Source of the DNA: Niabella insulamsoli
Lineage (GTDB): Bacteria > Bacteroidota > Bacteroidia > Chitinophagales > Chitinophagaceae
Reading direction: 5' to 3'
Length of the DNA stretch: 64,000 nt
NCBI RefSeq assembly: GCF_039652435.2
Contig: NZ_CP190246.1
Location: 2,914,001 to 2,978,000 of the forward strand
The translations under genes were made by a program, and so were the position numbers. Each line of letters begins with the position of its first letter. Position 1 is the stretch's first letter. The notes under the pieces were generated by a model. That model ran no database searches and was not told where the DNA came from. It saw nothing but the letters and a program-made list of their open reading frames with translations. Positions 25,687 to 35,570 of this stretch are shown piece by piece.

Positions 25687-26925
25687 ATGTCGATACAGAA
25701 TACGCTTATAAAAGTCAACAAGTCAAAGATTGCTCTGCAGCAGTTACCCGAACGGAAGTTGAAGCAATTATTGAACGAAATAGCCCGTCAAATGATTCAA
25801 AACGAGGCTGCCATTCTTAAAGCCAATGAAAAGGATCTGTCTTCGAAAGACGCTAACGATCCCAAAAACGACCGCCTCATGCTTAATAGCGCTCGTTTAA
25901 AAAATATTTCAAAAGCCATTAAGCATATTGCAAAATTGCCTGACCCCACCCAGCAGGTGTTGGCGGAGCGGGTTTTAGCAAACGGCCTTAAGCTAAAAAA
26001 AATATCGGTGCCGCTGGGCGTCGTGGGCGCAATCTACGAGAGCCGGCCCAACGTCACTTACGATATTGCAGCGCTCTGCCTGCGCAGCCGCAACGCTTGT
26101 GTATTGAAAGGGAGCGCTGATGCACAGCATACCAATAAGGTATCGATCAGGATTATCCAGGATGTCTTGAAACAATTTGGCCTCGACGCCAACACGGTGA
26201 GCCTGTTGCCGCCTCAAAGAGAAGTGGTGCAGGAAATGTTTACCGCTACAAAATACCTGGATGTGTTGATTCCGCGCGGCTCTGAAGGCCTGATCAATTT
26301 TGTAAGACAAAACAGTTTGGTTCCTGTTATCGAAACGGGCGCAGGCGTGTGTCATGTGTATATTGAAAAAAATGCCGATCTGCAAAAAGCAGTGGATATT
26401 GCTGTTAATGCTAAAGTCAGCCGCCCTTCGGTTTGCAATTCGGCCGATGCATTTATTGTAGATGAAGCCGTTGCTCCGGCGTTCTTAAAAGCGGTTAGCA
26501 CGGAGTTAGTTAAAAATGATGTTGAAATTTTTGCTGATAAGAAGGCGTATACATTTTTAAAAGGATACCCTCATCTTAACAAAGCCAAAACTTCCGATTT
26601 TGGGCGCGAATTTTTATCATTGAAGTGCGCCGTAAAGGTTGTAAAAGGTATCGATGAAGCTTTGGCGCATATTGCTCAATTTTCAACAAAACATTCTGAA
26701 GCAATTGTTTCAAAAGATAAAAAAGCCTGCGATCGGTTTATTGCCGAAGTCGATGCAGCGGCGGTGTACACCAATGCTTCTACGAGGTTTACCGATGGTG
26801 AGGAGTTCGGGCTGGGCGCTGAAATTGGCATTTCAACTCAAAAATTACACGCGCGCGGCCCCTTCGCATTAGAAAAGCTGGTGACCGAAAAATGGGTGTT
26901 GCAGGGAAATGGCCAGGTGAGATAA
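25687..26925 (+). CDS. proA: Gamma-glutamyl phosphate reductase
   Basis: This NADPH-dependent enzyme makes glutamate-5-semialdehyde, the second step to proline. It has the aldehyde-dehydrogenase-like fold with VPLGVVGAIYESRPNVT and the catalytic Cys in SRPSVCNSADAF near 250. The C-terminal FTDGEEFGLGAEIGIST and ARGPFALEKL segments are diagnostic. Length 412 is normal. It is the second gene of proBA. Confidence 0.96.
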   Translation: MSIQNTLIKVNKSKIALQQLPERKLKQLLNEIARQMIQNEAAILKANEKDLSSKDANDPKNDRLMLNSARLKNISKAIKHIAKLPDPTQQVLAERVLANGLKLKKISVPLGVVGAIYESRPNVTYDIAALCLRSRNACVLKGSADAQHTNKVSIRIIQDVLKQFGLDANTVSLLPPQREVVQEMFTATKYLDVLIPRGSEGLINFVRQNSLVPVIETGAGVCHVYIEKNADLQKAVDIAVNAKVSRPSVCNSADAFIVDEAVAPAFLKAVSTELVKNDVEIFADKKAYTFLKGYPHLNKAKTSDFGREFLSLKCAVKVVKGIDEALAHIAQFSTKHSEAIVSKDKKACDRFIAEVDAAAVYTNASTRFTDGEEFGLGAEIGISTQKLHARGPFALEKLVTEKWVLQGNGQVR

Positions 26926-26953
26926 AAATCATAGCACCTTCATTTCTGCTGAC

Positions 26954-27508
26954 ATGAAAATTAAATTTCTTTTAGTTGCTTTTTTAGCGCTGGTGTCCAT
27001 CACCGGAAAAAGCCAAAACAACAGCGTTGATGCGACCCTCGTAAAGATTGGCGGCGACACGCTGCGTGGCAAGATGATGGTTTACCCCACTTTATTTTCT
27101 AAGAATCAGATTAATGAAATTAGTTTTATCAAAACCGTGCAATTCGAAAATAACCAGGGTGATAAGAAAATAAAAATCAAAGCTCCGGACATTCAATCCT
27201 TGAGCTTTGTAGATTTCACCGGTGAGCCGCGGCGCTACATCAATAACGGAAGATTGCTTCAGCGGCTTATGTATGACGGAAAGACAAAATGGTTGAGACG
27301 CATTGCTCAAAATCTCTATGATGGTTCACTCGTTTATAATGAGCGGTTCGTATCCGAAACAGGAGAAGTTTTTGATGTAAAATTCGATTTTAAAAAAAAG
27401 CTTAAAGCCCTGACCCAACAAAAGCCTGAGCTGGCCGACGAGATAGAGAAGATGAAATTAAAGGATGATGCCATTCTAAACATACTGAGAAAATACGACT
27501 CCGATTAG
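26954..27508 (+). CDS. Hypothetical secreted protein
   Basis: A signal peptide (about 1-20, LVAFLALVSITGKSQ) precedes a 165-residue domain beginning VDATLVKIGGDTLRGKM, a pattern seen in Bacteroidota proteins that carry a KIGGDT/GYI-type beta start. No family name is recognised. It lies 28 bases after proA and may be read through from proBA. The C-terminal 50 residues are charged and helical. Confidence 0.7.
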   Translation: MKIKFLLVAFLALVSITGKSQNNSVDATLVKIGGDTLRGKMMVYPTLFSKNQINEISFIKTVQFENNQGDKKIKIKAPDIQSLSFVDFTGEPRRYINNGRLLQRLMYDGKTKWLRRIAQNLYDGSLVYNERFVSETGEVFDVKFDFKKKLKALTQQKPELADEIEKMKLKDDAILNILRKYDSD

Positions 27509-27708
27509 CGCGCAAGTTGGATCCGGCCGCCATCATTTGATGTAAAAATGCGATAACCGCCGTGGCTTTAACTTTCGACACATGCCTAAATTGTTCCCAT
27601 TTCATATCGTTTCCCCGCCCCGTGGTATATTCCACATAAAATGCACGCCGCTTGCCGGTATTCCCAAATAATCATTAATTTAGCCGCCTCATTAAAAAGC
27701 ATTGTTTT

Positions 27709-28680
27709 ATGCCCCAGATTGTAAACAGGCAGTTCCTTGATTTTGAAAAACCTATCAAGGATTTGATAGATGAAATTGAACTGGCAACTGAGCGCGAAAA
27801 GAAAACCGAGATCGACTTAAGCGCGCAGATAGAGCAGCTTCGTCTGAAAGTGGATGAGACGCGTAAGACAATTACCCATAAACTTACGGACTGGCAGCGC
27901 GTGCAGCTGAGCCGCCACCCCGACCGTCCTTATACACATAAGTACATCGAACTGATGACCGAAAATTATGTGGAATTGTATGGTGATCGCAATATCAAAG
28001 ATGACAAAGCGATGGTAGGCGGTTTTGCTTCGATCGACGGGCAAACGGTAATGATTATCGGGCAGCAAAAAGGGTCGAATACAAAAAAACGGCAGCTACG
28101 AAATTTCGGAATGGCCAATCCTGAAGGCTACCGCAAAGCGCTGCGCCTAATGAAACTGGCTGAAAAATTCAACAAACCTATTGTTACTTTAATTGATACG
28201 CCCGGCGCCTATCCCGGATTAGAGGCAGAAGAAAGAGGCCAGGGCGAAGCCATTGCACGCAATATCTACGAAATGATGCGGCTAAAAGTGCCGGTTATTT
28301 GTGTAATCATCGGCGAAGGAGCCAGCGGCGGCGCCTTAGGTATTGGCGTGGGCGACCGGGTTTACATGATGGAAAATACCTGGTACACGGTGATCTCGCC
28401 GGAAAACTGCAGCACTATTTTATGGCGCAGCTGGGATTATAAGGTGAAAGCCGCCGAGCAATTGAAGCTTACGTCCACCAAAATGAAAGAGTTTGGCCTG
28501 ATCGACGGAATTATCCCCGAACCTGATGGCGGCGCCCATTGGGATTATGAAATGGCTGCGCAAAATTTAAAGCAGCAGATTCTTTCGGGCTTAAATGAAT
28601 TGAAAAATATGAAGCCCGAGAAACGGGTTGACGCCCGCATTGAGAAGTTCAGCAAGATGGGCTTCTGGGAAGAAGTGTAA
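27709..28680 (+). CDS. accA: Acetyl-CoA carboxylase carboxyltransferase subunit alpha
   Basis: With AccD it transfers the carboxyl group from biotin to acetyl-CoA, forming malonyl-CoA for fatty acid synthesis. A helical N-terminus (about 1-75) is followed by the crotonase-like fold with TLIDTPGAYPGLEAEERGQG and IGEGASGGALGIGVGD, the oxyanion and CoA-binding glycines. Length 323 is normal. accD is not in this window. Confidence 0.96.
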   Translation: MPQIVNRQFLDFEKPIKDLIDEIELATEREKKTEIDLSAQIEQLRLKVDETRKTITHKLTDWQRVQLSRHPDRPYTHKYIELMTENYVELYGDRNIKDDKAMVGGFASIDGQTVMIIGQQKGSNTKKRQLRNFGMANPEGYRKALRLMKLAEKFNKPIVTLIDTPGAYPGLEAEERGQGEAIARNIYEMMRLKVPVICVIIGEGASGGALGIGVGDRVYMMENTWYTVISPENCSTILWRSWDYKVKAAEQLKLTSTKMKEFGLIDGIIPEPDGGAHWDYEMAAQNLKQQILSGLNELKNMKPEKRVDARIEKFSKMGFWEEV

Positions 28681-28755
28681 CAGGCTGGTATAGGGCATCA
28701 AACATCCAGCACCCAGCATCAAAATTTACAACTCAACATTTCTCATAAAACTTAC

Positions 28756-29640
28756 ATGTCGATACAAGAAAAACTTACAGGAACAGGCATCGCAATTGTA
28801 ACGCCGTTCACAGCCAGCGGCGACTTCGATTGGCCGACGTTGGAAAATCTAATCAATTTCTGGATTACCAATAAAATAGAATATCTCGTTGTAGCCGGCA
28901 CCACCGGTGAAAGTGCAACGCTTACCAGAGAAGAAGAACAGGAACTTTTCACATTCGTAAAAAATTGCACCGCCGGCCGCGTGCCCCTGGTGGCAGGTAT
29001 TGGCGGCAACGACACACGCGAAGTGGTGGATGCATTTAAAAGCATGCAATTAGATGGCTATGATGCTATCCTTTCTGTGGCTCCTTATTATAATAAACCC
29101 GGCCAGGAAGGTTTGTACCAGCATTACAGAACCATCAATGACGCAGCCCCGCTGCCCATCATTATGTATAATGTTCCGGGACGGACGGGCCAAAGCGTGA
29201 GCGCTGAAACGACGGTGCGCATCGCAAAAGATTGCAAAAATATAATTGCCACCAAAGAAGCTTCCGGAAGTTTTGAGCAGTTTAATTATATCATGAAGCA
29301 CAAACCGGAAGGATTTATGCTGATCAGCGGAGACGATCCGATTGCCTTGCCGATGATCGCCCTTGGCGCCAAAGGCGTTATTTCCGTCGTGGCCAATGCT
29401 TACCCTCAAGCGTTCAGCGACATGATCCGCCTGTGCCTTGCCGGTAAGTTTGATGAAGCGCTGCCGCAGCATTTAAAATTTACGGATATCATCGCTTCTC
29501 TATTCACAGAAGGCAGTCCCGCCGGTGTTAAACAGTACCTGAAAGAAATGGGGCTTTGCACACTTCATGCGCGCCTGCCGGTGGTGCCGGTTAGCGAAAA
29601 ACATGCGCAGCATATCAAAACGCTGATGGCCGACATGTAA
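28756..29640 (+). CDS. dapA: 4-hydroxy-tetrahydrodipicolinate synthase
   Basis: It condenses pyruvate with aspartate semialdehyde in lysine and diaminopimelate synthesis. The TIM-barrel protein has VAGTTGESATLTREE near 47, the catalytic Tyr in IMYNVPGRTG near 137 and the Schiff-base Lys in NIIATKEASG near 165. Length 294 is normal. It follows accA by 75 bases and may share its transcript. Confidence 0.96.
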   Translation: MSIQEKLTGTGIAIVTPFTASGDFDWPTLENLINFWITNKIEYLVVAGTTGESATLTREEEQELFTFVKNCTAGRVPLVAGIGGNDTREVVDAFKSMQLDGYDAILSVAPYYNKPGQEGLYQHYRTINDAAPLPIIMYNVPGRTGQSVSAETTVRIAKDCKNIIATKEASGSFEQFNYIMKHKPEGFMLISGDDPIALPMIALGAKGVISVVANAYPQAFSDMIRLCLAGKFDEALPQHLKFTDIIASLFTEGSPAGVKQYLKEMGLCTLHARLPVVPVSEKHAQHIKTLMADM

Positions 29641-29661
29641 GGTTCCTACATTTAAAATAAA

Positions 29662-29695
29662 AACTGCCGCGCTTGCTGATTCAGGCGCGGCAGTT
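29662..29695 (-). terminator. Terminator of the thioesterase gene
   Basis: AACTGCCGCGC and GCGCGGCAGTT pair perfectly. On the minus strand the stem is followed by TTTTATTTTAAA, so it mainly serves the minus-strand gene; on the plus strand no T-run follows. Confidence 0.8.
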
Positions 29696-29721
29696 CCATA
29701 TAAGGAGAGCGGACAAATAGG

Positions 29722-30234
29722 CTATCCTTTTTCAAACAACTCTCTCAACTCCTTGGCGTCGCCGGGTTTCATTTTTCCTCCTAATATTAATCGCACCTGA
29801 CGACGGCGCAAAGCGCCATTAAACAATTCAACATCTTCCTCCGTCTGTGGCTCCAAAGACGGCGCTGGCGTAGGTTTGCTATCCTTGTCCAACGCTACGA
29901 AAGTATAGTAAGCGGTATTACTTTGGTATTTATTCTGATTTACCAGGTCTTCGCCCCAAACATTCAAATACACTTCCATTGATGAATTGAAAGCCCGTGT
30001 TACCCGCGCCTCAATATGAACCGCGTTGCCGAGCTTGATCGAGTTCATAAAGGAAAGGTTATCGACCGAAGCAGTCACCACGGGCGCGTTGCTGTGTTTT
30101 TGAGCTGATAGCGCCGCTGCAATATCCATCCAATACATCAGCCTGCCGCCCATCAAATTTCCAAAAACATTGGTATCGTTGGGTAAAACAAGCTCGGTCA
30201 TAATCACTAAACTATCGGTTGGTTTTTTAGCCAT
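29722..30234 (-). CDS. Acyl-CoA thioesterase (hot-dog fold, YciA/BFIT-like)
   Basis: This 170-residue protein has the hot-dog signature VLPNDTNVFGNLMGGRLMYWMD with the catalytic Asn/Asp region, then VTASVDNLSFMNSIKLGNAV. Such enzymes hydrolyse acyl-CoA thioesters in the cytosol. The short leader has a TACATTTG box at 30248-30255 on the minus strand. A T-rich hairpin ends the gene. Confidence 0.9.
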   Translation of the reverse strand: MAKKPTDSLVIMTELVLPNDTNVFGNLMGGRLMYWMDIAAALSAQKHSNAPVVTASVDNLSFMNSIKLGNAVHIEARVTRAFNSSMEVYLNVWGEDLVNQNKYQSNTAYYTFVALDKDSKPTPAPSLEPQTEEDVELFNGALRRRQVRLILGGKMKPGDAKELRELFEKG

Positions 30235-30309
30235 ATCATTTTTTTTGCAAATGTAGCCGCAAATTGCAGACTTTTACAGTTCTTTATTATAACTGTTTAA
30301 ATACATGCT

Positions 30310-32025
30310 GTGCGTTCTATTTTAAGTAACTCTTCTAACCTGCCTCCGGAAAAAGAAAACAAAGTATTGGTTTACCTGATGCTTTGTTGGTTTGTCATTA
30401 ACGCGCTACAGGCGCATTTTTTGGGCTTGGAGGGTGATGAAGCGTATTATTGGCATCTGTCGCAAAATATTGACTGGAGTTATTTTGATCATCCACCCAT
30501 GGTGGCCTTGCTGATTCGAATTGGAGAAAGCTTCGGACATGGATCATTTTTTACGCGGCTGGGAACGGTCCTCATCACAACACTATCGGTGGGAATCATT
30601 TATAAAGCGCTCCCCGAACGCCTGAGCAATATGAAATGGTATATTTTGGTGGCCGGCGCTACCCTGCTCTTAAATGTTTACAGTTTTATCACAACGCCCG
30701 ACGCGCCGCTTCTTTTCTTCGCCGCTCTTTTTCTTTTGACTTACAAACGATTCCTGGCCAAAAACAGCATAGGCAACAGTTTGCTAATGGCTTTGTGCAT
30801 TACCGGCATGTTTTACAGTAAATATCACGGCATTTTGTTGGTTGGCTTTGTGGTGCTTTCCAATCTAAAAATGCTGACCAACCGCTATTTCTGGCTTACG
30901 GTCCTCATAACAACCCTTCTTTTTCTTCCCCATCTTTTCTGGCAATACCAACACGACTGGCCAAGTTTCAGATATCATCTCAACGAGCGGCTGGCCAGGC
31001 ATTACAGAATCAACTATACCACGGATTATTTGTTAGGGCAGATATTAGTTTTTGGCCCTTTTATTTCCCTTTTATTTTATGCGACCTGTTATAAACTGAA
31101 GATCAGGGAGCAACTGATTAAAACCCATCTGTTTATTTTTGCCGGCACGTTGATTTTCTTTTTCATTTCGTCTTTTAAAAATACGGTCGAAGCCCACTGG
31201 ACGCTGATTGCTGTTCCATCCTTCATCACCCTGTTTATGGCGCTGCTTACCGATGCAACAGACCGCTATATAAAGCTTTTCCAAAAATTTGCGATCGCCA
31301 ATATTGCGATCATCCTTCTTGCCCGGATTTTATTCCTGGTGCCTCATTCGCCTTTCACGCTTATCAGGCATTACTATCCCTTTTTTTATGGCAAAGAATG
31401 GGCTGCTACACTTCACCGCGCCATTGGCGATACGCCTGTTGTGTTTGAAAACTCCTACGTGCTGCCTTCTTTGTATAAATATTATTTTGAGGAGGTGACC
31501 GCCATCGATTATAATACAAAAGGCTATCGCAAAACCAATTATAACCTGGAAGATGATTGCCTTTTGTCGGGGCAAAAAGTGTGGCACTACCAAATGACGC
31601 ACGAACGCGATTCCGCGCTTGCTTATATTGATACAAAATATAACCCGGGCAAACTTTATCCTATCAATCAGTTCACCTGTGTAAATGCATTGAAAATAGC
31701 GCCCCTCAGAGTTCCCACCTCGATGAAGCCCGGCGCGGTGTATCCTGTTGCACTCATCTGCACCAATAAATCGAATCATCCGGTCACCATCTACAACCCT
31801 TTATCGATCGATTATGCATTTTTTATTGCAAAGTCTGATTTTATTAACGCCGAAGAAACCTATCCGCTTCCGAAAAAAATGATTCAGGCCAGCGAAACGC
31901 TATCGATCCCCATACAGTTAAAAGCTCCGGAGCAGCCAGGGACTTACAAGTTGCTTTTTTCGATAAAGAACGAATCCTTTGCAGGCAATTTCGCCAGCGC
32001 ATTTTTTACGGTAAAAATTGAATAG
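30310..32025 (+). CDS. Glycosyltransferase family 39-like membrane protein (ArnT/PMT type)
   Basis: The 571-residue protein has about ten N-terminal membrane spans and the GT39/GT83 first-loop motif LEGDEAYYWHLSQ with the acidic pair that acts on a lipid-linked sugar, then FDHPPMVALLIRIG. After about residue 400 comes a soluble C-terminal part ending in an Ig-like strand-rich stretch. It probably transfers a sugar from polyprenyl phosphate to a cell-surface acceptor. The start is a GTG at 30310; a later ATG at residue 24 is less likely because it removes part of the first helix. Confidence 0.88.
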   Translation: MRSILSNSSNLPPEKENKVLVYLMLCWFVINALQAHFLGLEGDEAYYWHLSQNIDWSYFDHPPMVALLIRIGESFGHGSFFTRLGTVLITTLSVGIIYKALPERLSNMKWYILVAGATLLLNVYSFITTPDAPLLFFAALFLLTYKRFLAKNSIGNSLLMALCITGMFYSKYHGILLVGFVVLSNLKMLTNRYFWLTVLITTLLFLPHLFWQYQHDWPSFRYHLNERLARHYRINYTTDYLLGQILVFGPFISLLFYATCYKLKIREQLIKTHLFIFAGTLIFFFISSFKNTVEAHWTLIAVPSFITLFMALLTDATDRYIKLFQKFAIANIAIILLARILFLVPHSPFTLIRHYYPFFYGKEWAATLHRAIGDTPVVFENSYVLPSLYKYYFEEVTAIDYNTKGYRKTNYNLEDDCLLSGQKVWHYQMTHERDSALAYIDTKYNPGKLYPINQFTCVNALKIAPLRVPTSMKPGAVYPVALICTNKSNHPVTIYNPLSIDYAFFIAKSDFINAEETYPLPKKMIQASETLSIPIQLKAPEQPGTYKLLFSIKNESFAGNFASAFFTVKIE

Positions 32026-32098
32026 CAGCCATTTCGGCTGATGATGGGGTGTTGAGGCAGTAAAATCGTCGCCTTCAAAAGTTGCGGGCAAATTTCGT

Positions 32099-32106
32099 TA
32101 TCTTTG
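32099..32106 (+). promoter_or_regulatory. -7 element of the secA promoter
   Basis: TATCTTTG matches TAnnTTTG. It lies 90 bases before the secA ATG, leaving a leader that holds no other feature I can see. Confidence 0.55.
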
Positions 32107-32195
32107 CGGCCCTGTCAAAATGTCTTTATTTCCGTATAGCATTGTTTTTGACTAAATATATTTTTTCAAAGAAAATAATTTATTAATATACTATC

Positions 32196-35100
32196 ATGTT
32201 TGGTTTCTTATCAAAAATCTTCGGCGGCAGCAAGTCAGAAAAAGATACAAAAAAGCTTCAACCTATTATTGAAAAAGTAAATGGTTTTTACACGCAATAC
32301 CAATCGCTTAGCAACGATGAACTGCGTAATAAAACACACGAATTCCGGTCTCGCATCAAACAACATTTAAGCAAGGTCGATGAACAAATCAACCAGCTGA
32401 AAGCCAACGCTGATACACTTTCGCACGAAGCGCTTTTAGAAAAAGACAATATTTACAAGCAGGTCGATGAGCTGACCAAAGAAAGGGATAAAGAAATCGA
32501 GAAAGCGTTGGAAGAAATTATGCCCGAAGCGTTTGCGGTCATGAAAGAGACAGCACGCAGGTTTAAAGAAAATGAAAGAATTGTTTCCAAAGCCACCGAC
32601 CTCGATCGCGACCTTAGCGTTAAAGCGGGCTACATCACGATCGAAGGCGACAACGCGGTTTATAGCAATAGCTGGACGGCAGCGGGCGGACAGGTAACCT
32701 GGAACATGGTGCATTATGATGTGCAATTGATCGGCGGGGCTGTTTTACATAGCGGTAAAATTGCTGAAATGGCAACCGGTGAAGGTAAAACGCTTGTGTC
32801 AACTTTACCTGCGTATCTAAACGCGCTCGCAGGCGAAGGTGTGCATATTGTAACGGTGAACGATTATCTTGCCCGCCGTGACCAGGAATGGAACGGCCCG
32901 GTTTTCGAATGGTTGGGCCTGCGCGTAGATTGTATTGACAAGCATCAACCCAACTCAGAAGCCAGAAGAAAGGCTTACCTGGCCGATATTACCTACGGAA
33001 CGAATAATGAATTTGGTTTTGACTACCTGCGCGATAACATGGTGCATACTGCTAATGAAATGGTGCAGCGCAAACACCATTTTGCCATGGTGGATGAGGT
33101 GGATAGCGTATTAATTGACGATGCCCGTACACCGCTTATTATCAGCGGCCCTGTCGAAAAAGGCGACGAGCAGCAGTATCATATCCATAAACCACGCGTT
33201 CAACAACTTTTCCAGGAGCAGGAGAAAATTGTGAGAGCTGCTCTCAACGAAGCTAAAAAGCTAATCGAAAAAGGCGAAGACGATCCTAAAACGGGCGGGC
33301 TTTATTTGTATCGCGCATTCAGAGGGCTTCCCAAATACAACCCACTTATCAAGTTTTTGAGCGAGCCGGGTATTAAGGTAAAACTTCAAAAAGCAGAAAA
33401 CTATTACCTGCAGGATCAGGAGCGCAATATGCGCATTATTGACGAAGAGCTGCTGTTCCGAATCGATGAAAAAAATAAATCGGTCGACCTGACAGAAAAA
33501 GGGCTGGGTACGATCACCAAATCGGGAGAAGATTCTGAGTTCTTTGTATTACCCGACATCAGCGTATCGCTGGCTGAAATTGAGGAGAGCGATGCCGCTC
33601 CTGAAGATAAGTTAAAACAAAAGGAAGCGATTCTTAACGACTATTCGCAAAAAGCAGATCGCATTCACTCGGTACAGCAATTATTAAAAGCCTACGCGCT
33701 TTTTGAGAAAGATGTGGAATATGTGGTGATTGACGGTACTATTAAAATCGTAGATGAACAAACCGGCCGTATCATGGAAGGCCGCCGTTATAGCGATGGT
33801 TTACACCAGGCGCTGGAAGCAAAAGAGAATGTGAAGATCGAAGCGGCCACTCAAACCTACGCCACTATTACATTGCAGAACTTTTTCCGGATGTATCACA
33901 AACTGGCCGGGATGACGGGTACTGCCGAAACTGAAGCTGGTGAACTTTGGAGCATTTACAAACTTGATGTGGTGACCATCCCTACCAACCTGCCCATTAT
34001 CAGGGATGACCGCCAGGACCTTGTATACAAAACAAAACGCGAAAAATATAAAGCTGTTATCGACGAAATTGAAGTGCTGCGCAACGCTGGCCGCCCAGTG
34101 TTGGTGGGTACTACCTCGGTGGAGATCAGCGAACTTTTGGGCCGCATGCTGCAACAGAAAAAAATCCCACACAATGTATTAAACGCCAAGCAACACGCGC
34201 GCGAAGCAAATGTTGTAGCAGAAGCAGGCCTGGCAGGCGCCGTAACAATTGCCACTAATATGGCAGGGCGTGGTACCGATATCAAACTTGGGCCTGGCGT
34301 GAAAGAAGCCGGTGGCCTTGCCATTATTGGTACAGAGCGTCATGAAAGCCGCCGTGTAGACCGCCAGTTGCGTGGCCGTGCCGGCCGCCAGGGAGATCCC
34401 GGAAGCTCCCAGTTTTATGTGTCGCTGGAAGACGACCTGATGCGTATGTTCGGCAGCGAACGTATTGCAGGCATGATGGATAAACTGGGTTATAAAGAGG
34501 GCGATGTGATTCAGCATAGCATGATCAGCAATTCTATTCAACGCGCGCAGAAAAAGGTAGAGGAAAATAACTTCGGCATCAGGAAGCGCTTGTTGGAGTA
34601 TGACGACGTGATGAACAAACAAAGAAATGCCGTGTATGAAAAGAGAAACCATGCGCTGTTTGGAGAAAGATTGTCGCTTGACATCGACAACGCTTTTTCT
34701 ATAGTTGCTGAAAGCCTCGCTTCTTCATTCAAAGAGCAGGAAGACTTCGAAGGTTTCAAACTGGCTTGTATCGTTAATTTCGGTATGGATACTGCGATCG
34801 GCGCTGATGAGTTTAAATCCCTGGATTCCGGCAAGCTGGCCGATAAATTATATGCTGAAGCCATTCAGCGATATGCGCAGCATCTTGAGCATATTGCGCA
34901 GAAAGCCGTGCCGGTATTCAAAGATATCCGCGCTACGCAGGGCAGCCATATCGAAAATGTAGTCGTTCCATTTACTGATGGCCGCAAAGCGATCAATGTG
35001 TTGGCCCCGCTCGATAAAACTGTGGAGACCAACGGGCAGGCGCTTACTTCGAGCATGGAAAAATCAATTACGCTGGCCGTTATCGATGATGCCTGGAAAG

Positions 35101-35525
35101 AACATTTGCGCTCAATGGATGACCTGAAGCAAAGTGTGCAGACCGCTTACCTCGAACAAAAAGATCCTCTTGTGATTTATAAGGTTGAAGCTTTTCAGTT
35201 GTTCAACAACATGACCACAAATTTGAACAAGGATATTATTGCTTTCCTGACACAGGCCAACCTGCCTGATCAGCAGCAGCCCTCCAATCAGATTAAGGAA
35301 GGGCGCGAGGAAAAAACAGATTTGAGCAAGCTCCACGCTAATAAAGATCAAATCGATGCCGCCGGCGAAGACTATGCGGCTAATGAAAACGATTATTTCG
35401 ACCCCTCTGCTCCACCGGTAAAACAAGAGCCGGTACGCGTCGGTCCGAAGATTGGCAGAAATGATCCTTGTCCCTGCGGCAGTGGAAAAAAATACAAACA
35501 ATGCCATGGTAAAAGTGGTGAGTAA
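32196..35525 (+). CDS. secA: Preprotein translocase ATPase SecA
   Basis: SecA drives unfolded proteins through SecYEG. The 1109-residue form is longer than the E. coli protein because of an extra helical segment near the N-terminus (about 55-115) and inserts in the nucleotide domain, typical for Bacteroidota. Walker A is A193-TGEGKT-199, followed by VDEVDSVLIDDARTPL and GTDIKLGPGV. A zinc-binding tail CPCGSGKKYKQCHGK ends the protein. An intrinsic terminator follows. secE and yidC are also in this window. Confidence 0.97.
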   Translation: MFGFLSKIFGGSKSEKDTKKLQPIIEKVNGFYTQYQSLSNDELRNKTHEFRSRIKQHLSKVDEQINQLKANADTLSHEALLEKDNIYKQVDELTKERDKEIEKALEEIMPEAFAVMKETARRFKENERIVSKATDLDRDLSVKAGYITIEGDNAVYSNSWTAAGGQVTWNMVHYDVQLIGGAVLHSGKIAEMATGEGKTLVSTLPAYLNALAGEGVHIVTVNDYLARRDQEWNGPVFEWLGLRVDCIDKHQPNSEARRKAYLADITYGTNNEFGFDYLRDNMVHTANEMVQRKHHFAMVDEVDSVLIDDARTPLIISGPVEKGDEQQYHIHKPRVQQLFQEQEKIVRAALNEAKKLIEKGEDDPKTGGLYLYRAFRGLPKYNPLIKFLSEPGIKVKLQKAENYYLQDQERNMRIIDEELLFRIDEKNKSVDLTEKGLGTITKSGEDSEFFVLPDISVSLAEIEESDAAPEDKLKQKEAILNDYSQKADRIHSVQQLLKAYALFEKDVEYVVIDGTIKIVDEQTGRIMEGRRYSDGLHQALEAKENVKIEAATQTYATITLQNFFRMYHKLAGMTGTAETEAGELWSIYKLDVVTIPTNLPIIRDDRQDLVYKTKREKYKAVIDEIEVLRNAGRPVLVGTTSVEISELLGRMLQQKKIPHNVLNAKQHAREANVVAEAGLAGAVTIATNMAGRGTDIKLGPGVKEAGGLAIIGTERHESRRVDRQLRGRAGRQGDPGSSQFYVSLEDDLMRMFGSERIAGMMDKLGYKEGDVIQHSMISNSIQRAQKKVEENNFGIRKRLLEYDDVMNKQRNAVYEKRNHALFGERLSLDIDNAFSIVAESLASSFKEQEDFEGFKLACIVNFGMDTAIGADEFKSLDSGKLADKLYAEAIQRYAQHLEHIAQKAVPVFKDIRATQGSHIENVVVPFTDGRKAINVLAPLDKTVETNGQALTSSMEKSITLAVIDDAWKEHLRSMDDLKQSVQTAYLEQKDPLVIYKVEAFQLFNNMTTNLNKDIIAFLTQANLPDQQQPSNQIKEGREEKTDLSKLHANKDQIDAAGEDYAANENDYFDPSAPPVKQEPVRVGPKIGRNDPCPCGSGKKYKQCHGKSGE

Positions 35526-35530
35526 ATAAA

Positions 35531-35561
35531 AAAATCCCTTCAAAAACTGAAGGGATTTTTT
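35531..35561 (+). terminator. Terminator after secA
   Basis: AAATCCCTTC and GAAGGGATTT pair around AAAAACT and are followed by T residues. Confidence 0.85.
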
Positions 35562-35570
35562 ATACCAGTT

